64,000 nucleotides of DNA from Xanthomonas codiaei. GTDB lineage: Bacteria > Pseudomonadota > Gammaproteobacteria > Xanthomonadales > Xanthomonadaceae. The position numbers and the translations under genes were made by a program. The stretch spans positions 1 through 64,000 of the forward strand of contig NZ_MDEC01000008.1 in assembly GCF_002939785.1 (NCBI RefSeq), given 5' to 3'. Shown in pieces: positions 1 through 10,018 of the stretch. The notes beneath the pieces are model-generated. The model was not told where the DNA came from. It ran no database searches and saw nothing but the letters and a program-made list of their open reading frames with translations. Within the stretch, counting starts at the first letter, position 1; each line of letters begins with the position of its first letter.

Positions 1-20
1 GTATACCGCTTGCTGCTCAT
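1..20 (-). CDS. IS3-family transposase OrfA, N-terminus only (runs off the left edge)
   Basis: On the minus strand an ATG at 20 is preceded by a strong GGAGG ribosome binding site at about 26-30. It opens a frame reading M-S-S-K-R-Y and then leaves the window. Many IS3-family OrfA proteins begin this way. The segment to about position 83 looks like the outer end of an insertion sequence, with a possible terminal repeat ending in TGA near 83. With six codons visible the assignment is tentative. Confidence 0.35.
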
Positions 21-341
21 AGACACCTCCGAATCGACCATTTTCCATGGCCATGAGATGTCTAGGAAACCCTGGGCGTATCACCCTGATCCGCGGCTGA
101 AGTCTCCTTTCTTGCTGCTGATCTTAGGCAACTCTAAAACTTGCCAGCCACACGCCATTACATAATCCGGTCTGTATTTTGCTTACGGATCAGTGGGTTA
201 GGGGGGGCTTTACGCCCTACTTTCTCCGCCAACTGTAGTGCAAGCCATCAATCGGCCGACCTTTCTTGCAGCCTCGGCAGCTCTTTCCTTATAGGTCCCG
301 CCGTTTCGCGCGAACGATGGCGAGCATTTGGGCCGCCATGC
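21..341. other. Intergenic stretch between the IS end and the chemoreceptor
   Basis: Positions 21-83 probably belong to the leader and end of the insertion sequence. From 84 to the chemoreceptor stop at 342 I see no convincing gene, RNA or promoter. The insertion may have removed whatever lay downstream of the chemoreceptor. Confidence 0.4.
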
Positions 342-2453
342 TCACATCATCGTGGCTGTGACCTTGAACACCTCCACCGCTTGAGTGAGTTGTGTGGAAT
401 GTTGCTCCAGCGAACGCGCAGCGGTGCTTGCTGCCTCGACCAGACGTACATTCTGCTGGGTGGTTTCGTCCATCTGGGCGATGGTGTGGTTGACCTGTTC
501 GATGCCGCCGGCCTGTTCCTGCGAGGCGGCGGAGATGTGGCCCATGATGTCGGTGACGTGCTGGACACTGGCGACGACCTCGCCCATGGTGGTGCCGGCG
601 GTATGCACCAGTGCGGAGCCATCGGCGACGCGTTGCACCGAGTCGTCGATCAGGCGCTTGATCTCCTTGGCGGCGTCGGAGGAGCGGTGCGAGAGGGTGC
701 GCACTTCCGATGCCACCACGGCGAATCCGCGGCCCTGTTCGCCGGCGCGTGCGGCTTCGACGGCGGCATTCAGGGCGAGGATGTTGGTCTGGAAGGCGAT
801 GCCGTCGATGACGGAGATGATGTCGGCGATGCGCCTGGACGCCGTTTCGATGCCGGACATGGTGTCGATGACCTGGGCGACCACATCGCGGCCCTGCGAG
901 GCAATGGACGCGGCACTTACGGCAAGCTGATTGGCGCGGCCTGCGTGCTCGGCATTCTGCTTGACGGTGGAGGTCAGCTCTTCCATCGAGGCGGCGGTTT
1001 CCTCGAGGCTGGCGGCCTGCTGTTCGCTGCGGCGCGCCAGTTCCTGGTTGCCGCTGGCGATGTCTTCAGCGGCAAAGCCAATGCTGTTGGAGGTGGTCTG
1101 GATATGCGTGACGATGTCAGTCAACCGGTGCACGGTGCTGTTGGCATCGTCGCGCATGGACGCGAACACGCCGTGGAAGTCGCCGGACATGCGCACGGTC
1201 AGATCGCCGTCGGCGATCGAGCGCAGCAGCTCGGAGAACCGGGCCAGGTTGGTGTCGGAAGTGGCCATCATGGTGTTGAGGTTTTCCACCATCAGGCGAA
1301 AGTCGTGCTCGAAGTGTTCCGGCTGGCCGCGTAGCGCGAAGTCGCCGGCGCATGCGGCCTGGGTCAGTGCGTGGATCTGCGCATTGATGGCGCGCAGGTT
1401 CTGCTTGACCTGCTGCATGGTGGCCGTGATGGCGGCTTTTTCGCCAGGATAGTGTTCGATCTCCGGTGTCAGGTCGCCAACGGCGTAGCGCCCCATGACC
1501 TCGGTCATGCGCAGCTGGGTTTGCACATGCGCATGCACCAGCGCATTGGTGTCCTGCACCATGTGGCCGTATTCGCCAGGAAAGCGCTGCGCATCGGTGC
1601 GGTAGCTGATCTCGCCGGCGTCATGCCGACTCGCCATGGTGCGCTGTGCGGAGATCACGTCCTGCAGGCGGTGCTGCATCTGCTGCATGGCACGCAGCAA
1701 CTGGCCGGATTCGTCGTTGGCGGTCGGGGCATCCTGGCTGCGCAGGTCGCCTTCGTTGATGCGCTCGGCCAGCCGCAGCGACTGGCGCAATGGCAACACC
1801 ACGCTGCGGGTAAGCAGGAATGCGATGCTTGCACCGAGCAGCAATGCAACGATGGTGGAGATCATCATCAGCATCGCAAAGCCGCGTGCGGTGGCGACGG
1901 CCTGCCTGGCGGCGAGGCGGTTCTTGGCTTCCTGCAGGTCGATGAAGGCGTTGATGCTGGCCAGCCAGTCGATGAAGGCGGGGCGTGCCTGCTGCAGCAG
2001 CTGCTGCTCGGCATGCGGCTTGTCCGCAGCATCGCGAAACGCGCGGACCTGCGCGATCAGCGGCATGGTGCGCTGCTCGATGGATTTGATCCGCTGCAGG
2101 ATCGCCTTTTCGTTCGCGTCCGTCGACGCCGCAATCAGAGCGTCCAGCGGCTGTGCGGAGCGGGCGTAGTCGGCGGCAAGCTTGTCGATCGATTGCTCGG
2201 CGGCGTGACGCTCTGCCGGCTCGTCCATCAGCACCACATCGCGCAAGGCGATCGCGCGGTCGTGCACGCTGCCGCGGAAGTTGATGGCATAGCGTTGCTT
2301 GACGCTGTTGACTTCGTTGATGGCAGTGAGCTGCTGATCGATGCTCCGCACGCGCTGGATGCCGACCACGGTCAGGATCACCATCAGAACGATGATGGCG
2401 AGAAAGCCGAGCGCCAGGCGCTGACCAATGCGCAGATTCGAGAGGAAATGCAT
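342..2453 (-). CDS. Methyl-accepting chemotaxis protein with several HAMP-like units
   Basis: A 703-residue transmembrane chemoreceptor that would signal to CheA/CheW. The first membrane helix is at about residues 10-30, followed by a periplasmic helical sensor of about 160 residues (four-helix-bundle type). The second membrane helix is near 190-215, then come HAMP and further HAMP-like repeats to about 430. A C-terminal MCP signalling domain holds the conserved hairpin tip and the methylation-type helices. There is no CheR-binding pentapeptide at the C-terminus. The ATG at 2453 is chosen because it directly precedes the basic start of the first membrane helix; a longer frame upstream adds only low-complexity sequence. 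Confidence 0.9.
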   Translation of the reverse strand: MHFLSNLRIGQRLALGFLAIIVLMVILTVVGIQRVRSIDQQLTAINEVNSVKQRYAINFRGSVHDRAIALRDVVLMDEPAERHAAEQSIDKLAADYARSAQPLDALIAASTDANEKAILQRIKSIEQRTMPLIAQVRAFRDAADKPHAEQQLLQQARPAFIDWLASINAFIDLQEAKNRLAARQAVATARGFAMLMMISTIVALLLGASIAFLLTRSVVLPLRQSLRLAERINEGDLRSQDAPTANDESGQLLRAMQQMQHRLQDVISAQRTMASRHDAGEISYRTDAQRFPGEYGHMVQDTNALVHAHVQTQLRMTEVMGRYAVGDLTPEIEHYPGEKAAITATMQQVKQNLRAINAQIHALTQAACAGDFALRGQPEHFEHDFRLMVENLNTMMATSDTNLARFSELLRSIADGDLTVRMSGDFHGVFASMRDDANSTVHRLTDIVTHIQTTSNSIGFAAEDIASGNQELARRSEQQAASLEETAASMEELTSTVKQNAEHAGRANQLAVSAASIASQGRDVVAQVIDTMSGIETASRRIADIISVIDGIAFQTNILALNAAVEAARAGEQGRGFAVVASEVRTLSHRSSDAAKEIKRLIDDSVQRVADGSALVHTAGTTMGEVVASVQHVTDIMGHISAASQEQAGGIEQVNHTIAQMDETTQQNVRLVEAASTAARSLEQHSTQLTQAVEVFKVTATMM

Positions 2454-3071
2454 AGGGTGATCCGACAGGCAATAGGGCGGGAGGTCCCCAATAGCAGGGA
2501 GGCGAAGACTTGCGATACGGCCGGGGAGGCAGGATGGCCGTAGCATCGGGTGGGTCTCGACCTGATCGATAGCGGCCTCGACCAATGAAACTGAACTCTG
2601 CGCCGCAGCGGGTTCAGGTGCGGTTGGATCTGCTCGAAGCGGCCTGGCTTGCCGAATCACGCATGGCGATGCTCACCCCCAAGGCTCGCTCGATCGCCTG
2701 ACCTGCACTGAGGCGTGGCGCCCGAGTGCCTGTCTCGCGCACTACGGCGGCCTGCGGCGCCGGGGCAGCCTCCGGCGCCGTAAAGCCGGCCTGCGGCCGC
2801 CGACGCTCCCGCGCGGCGGAGTGGCCATGTGATCGATTCAGTCGGTTTGCCGCTGGCGGCTGGACGTCGGCGGTCGCAGGCAAGATGATGTGCGGCCGGT
2901 GGTGTCCTTGATGCGCTGCGGGTCGTTCGCGTGTGGTGGGTCCTGGTCCTTCTCAATGGTTGAAACGATGCATCGATGGTCGACCGGTCAGCCGGCTGCA
3001 TGCCGCGCGGGGAGTGCTCGCTGCGGTACGTGCGGCGGCAAGCGTCAAACCGCGCCGTGTGTGCGCGCCGC
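2454..3071. other. Divergent intergenic region, no gene recognised
   Basis: About 620 bases between the divergent chemoreceptor and hybrid-kinase genes. Minus-strand reading frames here encode only Arg/Ala/Pro-rich sequence and look like GC-rich artefacts. It holds one clear hairpin (2755-2780). Promoters for both flanking genes should lie here, but none is convincing. Confidence 0.5.
2755..2780. repeat. Perfect inverted repeat (9-bp stem, 8-base loop)
   Basis: The arms CGGCGCCGG (2755-2763) and CCGGCGCCG (2772-2780) can form a very stable hairpin. No T-tract follows on either strand, so it is not a classical terminator. Confidence 0.5.
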
Positions 3072-5930
3072 ATGAGCGCCTCGTTTCCGCACGGCAGTAG
3101 CACCATGGCGCAAGCGGTCCGCACGCATGATTGGGATGGCAGCGTGCTGGGGCCTGTTGCGCACTGGCCGCCGCCGCTGCGCAATGCGGTGAACCTGATG
3201 CTGGCCTCGCCCGAGAGCATGTACGTGGTGTGGGGCGACGCGCTGACGTTCTTCTACAACGATGCGTATGCGCCGATCCTGGGGCCGCGACAGGCGCAGG
3301 CGCTGGGCGCGCCGCTGCGCGAGCTGTGGGCCGATGCCTGGGAGGCGGTGCGCGCGCCGATCGAGGCAGCGTTCGCGGGGCGTGCATCGCGCTTTGAAGA
3401 AGTGCCGATCGGCATGAACCGCTATGGCGCGCCGGAACAGACCTGGTGGACGTTCTCGTTCTCGCCGATCTATCTCGACGATGGCCAGGTCGGCGGCGCG
3501 TTTTGCGTCACCAACGAGGTGACTGCGCGCAAGCTGGCGCAGGCGCGGCTGGCCGACGAGCACGAACGCCTGATCCGCCTGTTCGAGCAGGCGCCGATGT
3601 TCATGGCATTCCTGAGTGGGCCGCAGCATCGTGTCGAATTCGCCAATCCGTGTTATTCGCGCCTGGTCGGCCACCGCGACGTGATCGGCCGGCCGTTGGC
3701 CGAGGCCTTGCCGGATGCGGTCGAACAGGGGCATGTGCAGCGTCTGGACGAGGTGTACCAGTCCGGGCGCGCCTATTCGGCCAACGCACTGGTGTACGAC
3801 GTGCAGGCGGTGCCGGGCGGGCCCAGCGAGCGACGCCTGCTGGACCTGGTCTACCAGCCGATTGCCGGCGCCGACGGCACTGTCTCGGGTATTTTCGTGC
3901 AGGGCCTGGATATCACCGACCGCATCAGCCTTGAGCGCGCCGTGCGCGAGGCGGAGGTGCGCAACCGGCAGATCCTGGACAGCGTGATGGACTACGCGAT
4001 CATCGCCACCGACATGCGCGGGCGGGTGACCTCGTGGAACGAGGGCGCGCGTCGCATTCTGGGCTGGAGCGAGGCGGAGATGCTCGGGCAGTCGCTGGAG
4101 CGCACCTTTACTCCCGACGATGTCGCACGGCGGCAGATTCTGATCGAAGCCGCTGCCGCGCTGGAGAGCGGCAGCGGCATGGACGAGCGCTGGCATGTGC
4201 GCAAGTCCGGCGAATGGTTCTGGGCCAACGGCTCGCTGATGGTGTTGCGCGACGAGACCGGAGCGGCAATCGGCTTCGTCAAGGTATTGCGCGACCGCAC
4301 CACCGAGCGCCTGGCCAGCGAGGCCTTGATCAAGAGCGAACGTCGGCTGGATGCGCTGGTGCGCGCGTCGTCGCAATCGATCTTTTCCGCCACCGCCGAC
4401 TGGAGCGCGCTGCGCCTGCATGAAGGCGATGGCCTGCAGGACGATGGCCTGCCCAGCAATGCGCGTTGGCAGCTGGAATGGATCTATCCGGACGATCGCG
4501 GGCAACTGGCCGATGCCATCGCAACGGCGATCGCCCACAAGGCCGGCCTGGAGCTGGAGATCCGCGTGCTGGACGCCGCGCAGCGCGTCCGCTGGACCTT
4601 GCTGCGTGCGGTGCCCCTGCTGGATGTGCGCGGCGAGATCGAGGAATGGTTCGGCACGGCATCGGATGTCACCGACCGGCGGCAGGCCGAAGAGCAGCTG
4701 CGCCTGCTGACCGAGACGCTGGAAGAGCGCGTGCGCGAGCGCAGCGCGGCATTGCTGCTGGCCGAGGAAAAACTGCGCCAGAGCCAGAAGATGGAAGCGG
4801 TGGGGCAATTGACCGGAGGGCTGGCGCACGACTTCAACAACCTGCTGACCGCCATCACGGTGGGGCTGGAGCTGTTGCAGACACGTGTGGAGCAGGGCAG
4901 GTACGACCGGCTGGAGCGCTACGTGGACATGGCGCAGACCAGCGCTGCGCGCGCGACTGCGCTGACGCAACGCCTGCTGGCGTTTTCGCGTCGGCAGACG
5001 CTGGCACCCAGCGCATTGGAGGTGGACACGCTGGTACAGGGCATGCGCGAGATCATCTCGCGGACCCTGGGGCCATCGATCAGCTTGCAGGTGTTGCCGG
5101 CGCCGCAGGCGTGGAAGGTGCTGGTGGATGCGCCGCAGCTGGAAAACGCCCTGCTCAATCTCTGCCTCAATGCACGCGATGCCATGCCCGATGGCGGCGA
5201 ACTCATCATCAGCCTGCATAACCGCTCGCTGGATCAGGCCGCGGCGCAGCAACTGGATCTGCCACCGGGCGACTATGTGTGCCTGAGCGTGCGCGACACC
5301 GGCACCGGCATGAGCGCCGATGTCATGTCCAAGGTCTTCGAGCCCTTCTTCACCACCAAGCCGATCGGGCAGGGCACCGGACTGGGCCTGTCGATGATCT
5401 ATGGATTCACCCGCCAGTCCGGCGGGCACGTGCGCATCGAGTCTGAAGTCGGTGTGGGGACCACCATGGCGCTGTACCTGCCGCGGTTCGACGGCGAGCA
5501 GGCGGGCACCGAGACCAGCGACGCGGCCGAGCCGCCGCCGGCCGCCGCGGTGCGGAGTTGCAGTGTGTTGCTGGTGGAAGACGAGCCTGCCATTCGCGCG
5601 CTGATCTGCGAAGTTCTCACCGAGGCCGGTTACCGCGTGATCGAAACGGGTGAAGGCAGCGCCGCGGTGGAGCGGCTGCGCTCATCGGAGGCCATCGATG
5701 TGCTGGTGACCGATGTCGGGCTGACCGGCGGTTTGAACGGGCGCCAGGTTGCCGATGCGGGCCGGCAGTACCGGCCCGGCTTGCCAGTGCTGTTCGTGAC
5801 CGGCTATGCAGCGACCGCAGCGGTGGGCGCGGGACAACTGGACGATGGCATGGAAGTGTTGACCAAGCCGTTCCTGGCAGCCGACCTGGAGCGGCGTGTG
5901 GCGCGGTTGCTGGAATGGCGTTCGCAGTGA
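3072..5930 (+). CDS. Hybrid histidine kinase with multiple PAS domains
   Basis: A soluble hybrid sensor kinase of about 952 residues with no membrane helix. The N-terminal part begins with a PAS-type segment often seen in bacteriophytochrome-like kinases, followed by three or four more PAS/PAC repeats to about residue 540. A coiled linker leads to the HisKA domain, with the phospho-accepting His at about 586 in the motif LAHDFNN. The HATPase domain (N, G1 and G2 boxes) follows, and a receiver domain has its phospho-Asp near 881. The ATG at 3072 is preferred; earlier in-frame starts (3000, 2976) are possible. With KaiC (6275) and a second, similar hybrid kinase (7752) it forms a co-directional signalling group. 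Confidence 0.85.
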   Translation: MSASFPHGSSTMAQAVRTHDWDGSVLGPVAHWPPPLRNAVNLMLASPESMYVVWGDALTFFYNDAYAPILGPRQAQALGAPLRELWADAWEAVRAPIEAAFAGRASRFEEVPIGMNRYGAPEQTWWTFSFSPIYLDDGQVGGAFCVTNEVTARKLAQARLADEHERLIRLFEQAPMFMAFLSGPQHRVEFANPCYSRLVGHRDVIGRPLAEALPDAVEQGHVQRLDEVYQSGRAYSANALVYDVQAVPGGPSERRLLDLVYQPIAGADGTVSGIFVQGLDITDRISLERAVREAEVRNRQILDSVMDYAIIATDMRGRVTSWNEGARRILGWSEAEMLGQSLERTFTPDDVARRQILIEAAAALESGSGMDERWHVRKSGEWFWANGSLMVLRDETGAAIGFVKVLRDRTTERLASEALIKSERRLDALVRASSQSIFSATADWSALRLHEGDGLQDDGLPSNARWQLEWIYPDDRGQLADAIATAIAHKAGLELEIRVLDAAQRVRWTLLRAVPLLDVRGEIEEWFGTASDVTDRRQAEEQLRLLTETLEERVRERSAALLLAEEKLRQSQKMEAVGQLTGGLAHDFNNLLTAITVGLELLQTRVEQGRYDRLERYVDMAQTSAARATALTQRLLAFSRRQTLAPSALEVDTLVQGMREIISRTLGPSISLQVLPAPQAWKVLVDAPQLENALLNLCLNARDAMPDGGELIISLHNRSLDQAAAQQLDLPPGDYVCLSVRDTGTGMSADVMSKVFEPFFTTKPIGQGTGLGLSMIYGFTRQSGGHVRIESEVGVGTTMALYLPRFDGEQAGTETSDAAEPPPAAAVRSCSVLLVEDEPAIRALICEVLTEAGYRVIETGEGSAAVERLRSSEAIDVLVTDVGLTGGLNGRQVADAGRQYRPGLPVLFVTGYAATAAVGAGQLDDGMEVLTKPFLAADLERRVARLLEWRSQ

Positions 5931-6274
5931 CGCAGGATGTCGACGATCACTGTAGGAATGGCGTGGTGCTCGACCGCCAGGGTGCGTGCATGGGGTGATG
6001 CGTCGCTCACTGCGGTTTCGAGCAGGCGCAACAGCGATCGCTTTGCGTCTCACGCGATCTGCCTCCTGTGGCGGATGTGTCGGCGTCCTCACAAACAAGG
6101 GTGAGAGAAGTCACGAATGACGAGCTTCGCCCATGCGTGTCACAGCGTGAATCATCGGGAATGTCTGATCGATCACGCAAAATTCGGGTGGTGGCCCGGC
6201 GTGTCAAGCCAAGCGAGGTGATCAGTTCAGGGCCAGGCAATGGGCAATCGCGCATGCATGTTAGATTTGACGGC
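5931..6274. other. Intergenic region before the KaiC-type gene
   Basis: About 340 bases without a recognised gene. The KaiC frame stays open upstream to 6068, but that extension has no resemblance to KaiC, so I treat it as leader. I see no clear promoter or terminator. Confidence 0.4.
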
Positions 6275-7789
6275 ATGGAAAACGTGAAGCCGATGATCGC
6301 AAACCGTATCACTACCGGAACGACGGGGCTTGACACCATCCTTCGCGGTGGCCTGCCCGCCAACCGGCTGTATCTGCTGGAAGGCCAGCCCGGCTCCGGC
6401 AAGACCACCATGTCGCTGCAGTTCCTGCTCGACGGTGCCGCCAAGGGCGAGAGCTGCCTGTATGTCACGCTCTCGGAAACCATCGATGAGCTCAACGAGG
6501 TGGCTGCCTCGCATGGCTGGTCTTTGCAGGCGCTGCATGTGTTCGAGCTCGCTTCGGCAGAAGCGTTCCTGGGCGATGGCCGCCAGCAATCCATCCTGCA
6601 TCCCTGGGAGATGGAGCTGGACGGCACCATCAAGCTGATCCAGGCCGAGGTCGATCGGGTCAAGCCGGCGCGGGTGGTGTTCGACTCGTTGTCGGAGCTG
6701 CGCCTGCTTGCGCAGGATTCGTTGCGTTACCGGCGGCAGGTGCTGGCGCTCAAGCAATTCTTCGCGCCACGCAATATCACCGTGTTCCTGGTGGATGATC
6801 TGACCGATGAGAATGGCGAGCGCGATGCGCATCTGCATAGCCTGTGTCACGGGGTGATCTCGCTGGAGCGGATGACGCTGGATTTCGGTGCGGCGCGGCG
6901 GCGGATGCAGGTGCAGAAACTGCGGGGCGTCAATTTCATCGCCGGCTACCACGACATCGCCATTGCCACCGGCGGCATGCGGATCTATCCGCGGCTGATC
7001 GCCTCCGAGCACCACGTGCCGTTCGTCGGTGATACGGTGTCCAGCGGCGTGGAGCGCATCGATGCACTGTTGCATGGCGGCCCATTGCGCGGCACCAGCA
7101 CGCTGCTGACCGGACCTGCCGGCTCGGGCAAGACCAACGTTGCCCTGCAATACGTGAGCGCGGCCTGCGAACGTGGCGAGCATTGCTGCGTGCTGCAGTT
7201 CGACGAGCGCACCGGTACGTTGCTGACGCGGGCCGAGAACCTGGGCATGGATCTGCGCAAGCATCTGGCATCGGGGCTGCTGGAACTGCATCAGATGGAC
7301 CCGGCCGAGCTGACACCGGGCGAGTTCGCCTGGACGGTGCGGGAGAGTGTGGAGGCGCGCAACTGCCGCGTGCTGGTGATCGACAGCCTCAACGGCTATC
7401 TATCGTCGATGCCGCAGGAAAAACAGCTGATGTTGCAGATGCATGAGCTGCTGTCGTATCTCAACCAGAGCGGCGTGACCACGTTCCTGATCAATCCGCA
7501 GAGCGGTCTGGTGGGCACGATGTCAACCGGCAATCTCAATATCTCCTACATGGCCGATACCGTCATCCTGTTCCGGTTCTTCGAAGCGCAGGGGCGGATT
7601 CGCAAGGCCTTGTCGGTCATCAAGAACCGTAGCGGCGCGCATGAGGATTCGATCCGCGAGATGCAGATCGGCAGCACCGGCCTGCACCTGAGCGAGCCGC
7701 TCGAGAAATTCCATGGGGTGCTGACCGGCACGCCGCAATTCGTGGGAGACGGTGCGCCGTTGCTGGATCGTGCACTTGACCAGGTGTGA
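6275..7789 (+). CDS. KaiC-type double-domain RecA-like ATPase
   Basis: A 504-residue protein with two tandem KaiC domains, each about 240 residues. The Walker A motifs are GQPGSGKTT (about 37-45) and GPAGSGKTN (about 280-288), and each is followed by a Walker B Asp. The first domain has a single Glu after the beta-strand (LSET, about residue 68) where cyanobacterial KaiC CI has paired glutamates. No kaiA or kaiB is nearby. In heterotrophs such proteins are usually signalling ATPases rather than clock components. It lies between two hybrid histidine kinases, and the downstream kinase overlaps its 3' end, suggesting translational coupling. The ATG at 6275 is chosen because homology starts just after it; 6254 is an alternative. 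Confidence 0.85.
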   Translation: MENVKPMIANRITTGTTGLDTILRGGLPANRLYLLEGQPGSGKTTMSLQFLLDGAAKGESCLYVTLSETIDELNEVAASHGWSLQALHVFELASAEAFLGDGRQQSILHPWEMELDGTIKLIQAEVDRVKPARVVFDSLSELRLLAQDSLRYRRQVLALKQFFAPRNITVFLVDDLTDENGERDAHLHSLCHGVISLERMTLDFGAARRRMQVQKLRGVNFIAGYHDIAIATGGMRIYPRLIASEHHVPFVGDTVSSGVERIDALLHGGPLRGTSTLLTGPAGSGKTNVALQYVSAACERGEHCCVLQFDERTGTLLTRAENLGMDLRKHLASGLLELHQMDPAELTPGEFAWTVRESVEARNCRVLVIDSLNGYLSSMPQEKQLMLQMHELLSYLNQSGVTTFLINPQSGLVGTMSTGNLNISYMADTVILFRFFEAQGRIRKALSVIKNRSGAHEDSIREMQIGSTGLHLSEPLEKFHGVLTGTPQFVGDGAPLLDRALDQV

Positions 7790-9848
7790 TGCGGATGGAT
7801 CGATCGTTCATATCATTGCGCCGTTCGGGCGCGATGCCGACAGCATTGCCAGCATCGTCGGCGAGCGCGGGCTGACGCACAGGGTCTACGGCGCCTTGAC
7901 CGCGCTGGCCGGCGACCTGCGCGACAGCTCCGGGGTGGTGGTACTGACCGAAGAAGCGGTGGGCGGCAATCTGCAGGAGCTGCAGCAGATCCTGCAAAGC
8001 CAGGCGGCGTGGTCGGATATTCCGTTCGTGCTGCTGCGCGCACCGCGTGGTAGCCATCGCGGCCGGCATGCCAACCTGCCGGCCGAAATGACCAACGTCA
8101 TCGAGCTGGAGCGGCCACTGAGTTCGGCCTCGCTGTTGAGCGCGGTCTCCACCGCGTTGCGGTCGCGGCAGAAACAGTTCGTGATCCGCGACCAGATGGC
8201 GCAGCTGGCCGAGAGCCGGGCCGCCCTGGCGCTGAGCGAAGCGGAGCTGCGCCGGGTCACCGATGCCTTGCCGGTGTTGATCGCCTTCATCGACAAGCAT
8301 CTGGTGTACCGCTTCGCCAACCGTTCCTACGAAGACTGGATCGGTATTCCGCCGCAGGATGTGATCGGTCGGCCGCTGGTGGATGTGGTGGGCCCGGCAG
8401 TGGTGGCCGAGCGCCGTGCCTGGATCGAGGCGGCACTGGCCGGCCAGGCGCTCACCGTGGAAGCGAGCTGGCCGCACGCCGACGGGCGCCGTCGCGATGC
8501 CGAAATCCGCTACATGCCGCGTTTCGACGCGGACGGGCAGGTGGACGGATTCCATGTATTTGCCACCGATATCACGGTGCGCGCGCAGGCGATGGAGTCG
8601 ATCCAGCAGCAGGCCAGCCTGCTCGAAGCCAAGGTGGCCGAGCGCACCGCCGAGCTGCAGCAGCAGATGCAGGCGCGCGAATCCAGCGAAGCCGCGCTGC
8701 GCCAGGCGCAGAAGATGGAGGCGGTGGGCCAGCTCACCGGTGGCATCGCGCACGATTTCAACAACATGCTGACCGGTATCCTGTCGGCGCTGGACCTGGC
8801 GCGCTTACGCATCGATCAGGGGCGCACCGAAGGGCTGGGACGCTTTCTGGATGTGGCCTCGGCATCGGCCTTGCGTGCTGCCGCGCTGACCCAGCGGCTG
8901 CTGGCATTCTCGCGCCGGCAATCGCTGGAAGCGCGGCATCTGCACGTCAACGATCTGGTGCTATCGCTGCAGGACCTGCTGGCGAGCACGCTGGGCGAGT
9001 CGGTGCGCCTGGACACCGATCTGTGCGATGCGCTGCCGCAGGCCTACGTCGACGAGAACCAGCTGGAAAGCGCGCTGCTCAACCTGGCCATCAATGCCCG
9101 CGATGCGATGCCCAATGGCGGGCTGTTGCGCATCGCCACGCGGCACCTGCGGGTGGAGGACAGCGCGCTCGAACTCGGCCGTGGCATCGCCCTGGCGCCG
9201 GGCGACTACGCGGTGGTGTCGGTGACCGACACCGGCACCGGCATGCCGGCGGATGTGCTGGAGCGCGTGTTCGAGCCGTTCTACACCACCAAGCCGATCG
9301 GGCAGGGGACCGGGCTGGGCATGTCGATGATCTATGGCTTCATGCAGCAGTCCCATGGACAGGTGTGGGTGGAGTCGCAGGTGGGCGTGGGTACCACGGT
9401 CAGCCTGTACCTGCCGGCCGGCAGCAGCGTGCAGAGCGTGGCGCTGGAGCCGCAGGCCGGCGCGGTGGTGGCCGGCCAGGGACAGCTGGTGCTGGTGGTG
9501 GAGGACGACGAACAGGTCCGCCTGTTGGTCACCGAATTGCTGGGCGAATTGGGTTACCAGGCCGAGGTGGTGGCCGATGCCGACGCCGCACTGCCGATCC
9601 TGGCATCGCCGCAACGGATCGACCTGCTGGTCACCGATGTGGGCCTGCCGGGGCTCAACGGGCGCCAGCTGGCGGAGATCGCGCGGCAGTCGCGCGGCGA
9701 TCTGCCGGTGATCTTCATGACCGGCTATGCGGAGACCGCGCGCGACCGCGGCGAATTTCTCGGCCAGGGCATGAGCATGATCGCCAAGCCGTTTACGCTG
9801 GGCGAGTTCAGCGGGAAATTGCACGAGGTGCTGGGACTTTCGTCCTGA
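7752..9848 (+). CDS. Hybrid histidine kinase (receiver-like N-terminus, PAS, HisKA, HATPase, REC)
   Basis: About 698 residues, soluble. The first 130 residues look like a degenerate receiver fold. A coiled segment, one PAS domain (about 160-280), another coil and the HisKA domain with His about 334 (motif IAHDFNN) follow. The HATPase has the usual N and G boxes, and a C-terminal receiver has its phospho-Asp near 629. There is no ATG near the N-terminus: the in-frame starts are GTG 7752, GTG 7770 and TTG 7776, all inside the 3' end of the KaiC gene. GGGAG at 7744-7748 favours GTG 7752. The kinase core is closely similar to that of the 3072-5930 protein, suggesting duplication. Confidence 0.85.
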   Translation: MRRCWIVHLTRCDADGSIVHIIAPFGRDADSIASIVGERGLTHRVYGALTALAGDLRDSSGVVVLTEEAVGGNLQELQQILQSQAAWSDIPFVLLRAPRGSHRGRHANLPAEMTNVIELERPLSSASLLSAVSTALRSRQKQFVIRDQMAQLAESRAALALSEAELRRVTDALPVLIAFIDKHLVYRFANRSYEDWIGIPPQDVIGRPLVDVVGPAVVAERRAWIEAALAGQALTVEASWPHADGRRRDAEIRYMPRFDADGQVDGFHVFATDITVRAQAMESIQQQASLLEAKVAERTAELQQQMQARESSEAALRQAQKMEAVGQLTGGIAHDFNNMLTGILSALDLARLRIDQGRTEGLGRFLDVASASALRAAALTQRLLAFSRRQSLEARHLHVNDLVLSLQDLLASTLGESVRLDTDLCDALPQAYVDENQLESALLNLAINARDAMPNGGLLRIATRHLRVEDSALELGRGIALAPGDYAVVSVTDTGTGMPADVLERVFEPFYTTKPIGQGTGLGMSMIYGFMQQSHGQVWVESQVGVGTTVSLYLPAGSSVQSVALEPQAGAVVAGQGQLVLVVEDDEQVRLLVTELLGELGYQAEVVADADAALPILASPQRIDLLVTDVGLPGLNGRQLAEIARQSRGDLPVIFMTGYAETARDRGEFLGQGMSMIAKPFTLGEFSGKLHEVLGLSS

Positions 9849-10018
9849 GCCACGGCGCGGGGTGCTGCTGGGCCGATGGCCAGGGGTGCATCACCACTGC
9901 TGGCGTCCCGCTGCCGACGTGGCTGCAGCGCGCCCGAGCAGCATTGCCGAACACCAGGGCCGTTCGACGCGTGCCTGCGCGATGACGTCGCGCGTTGATC
10001 GAGCACTTGCAGCAATGC

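Noticed and set aside
2657-3220. Minus-strand open frame in the gap upstream of the hybrid kinase
   Set aside because: Arg/Ala/Pro-rich, overlaps the start of the hybrid kinase, no ribosome binding site or homology.
6275-7789. Circadian clock KaiC
   Set aside because: No kaiA or kaiB, and only a single Glu at the usual catalytic pair of CI; a signalling ATPase is the safer description.
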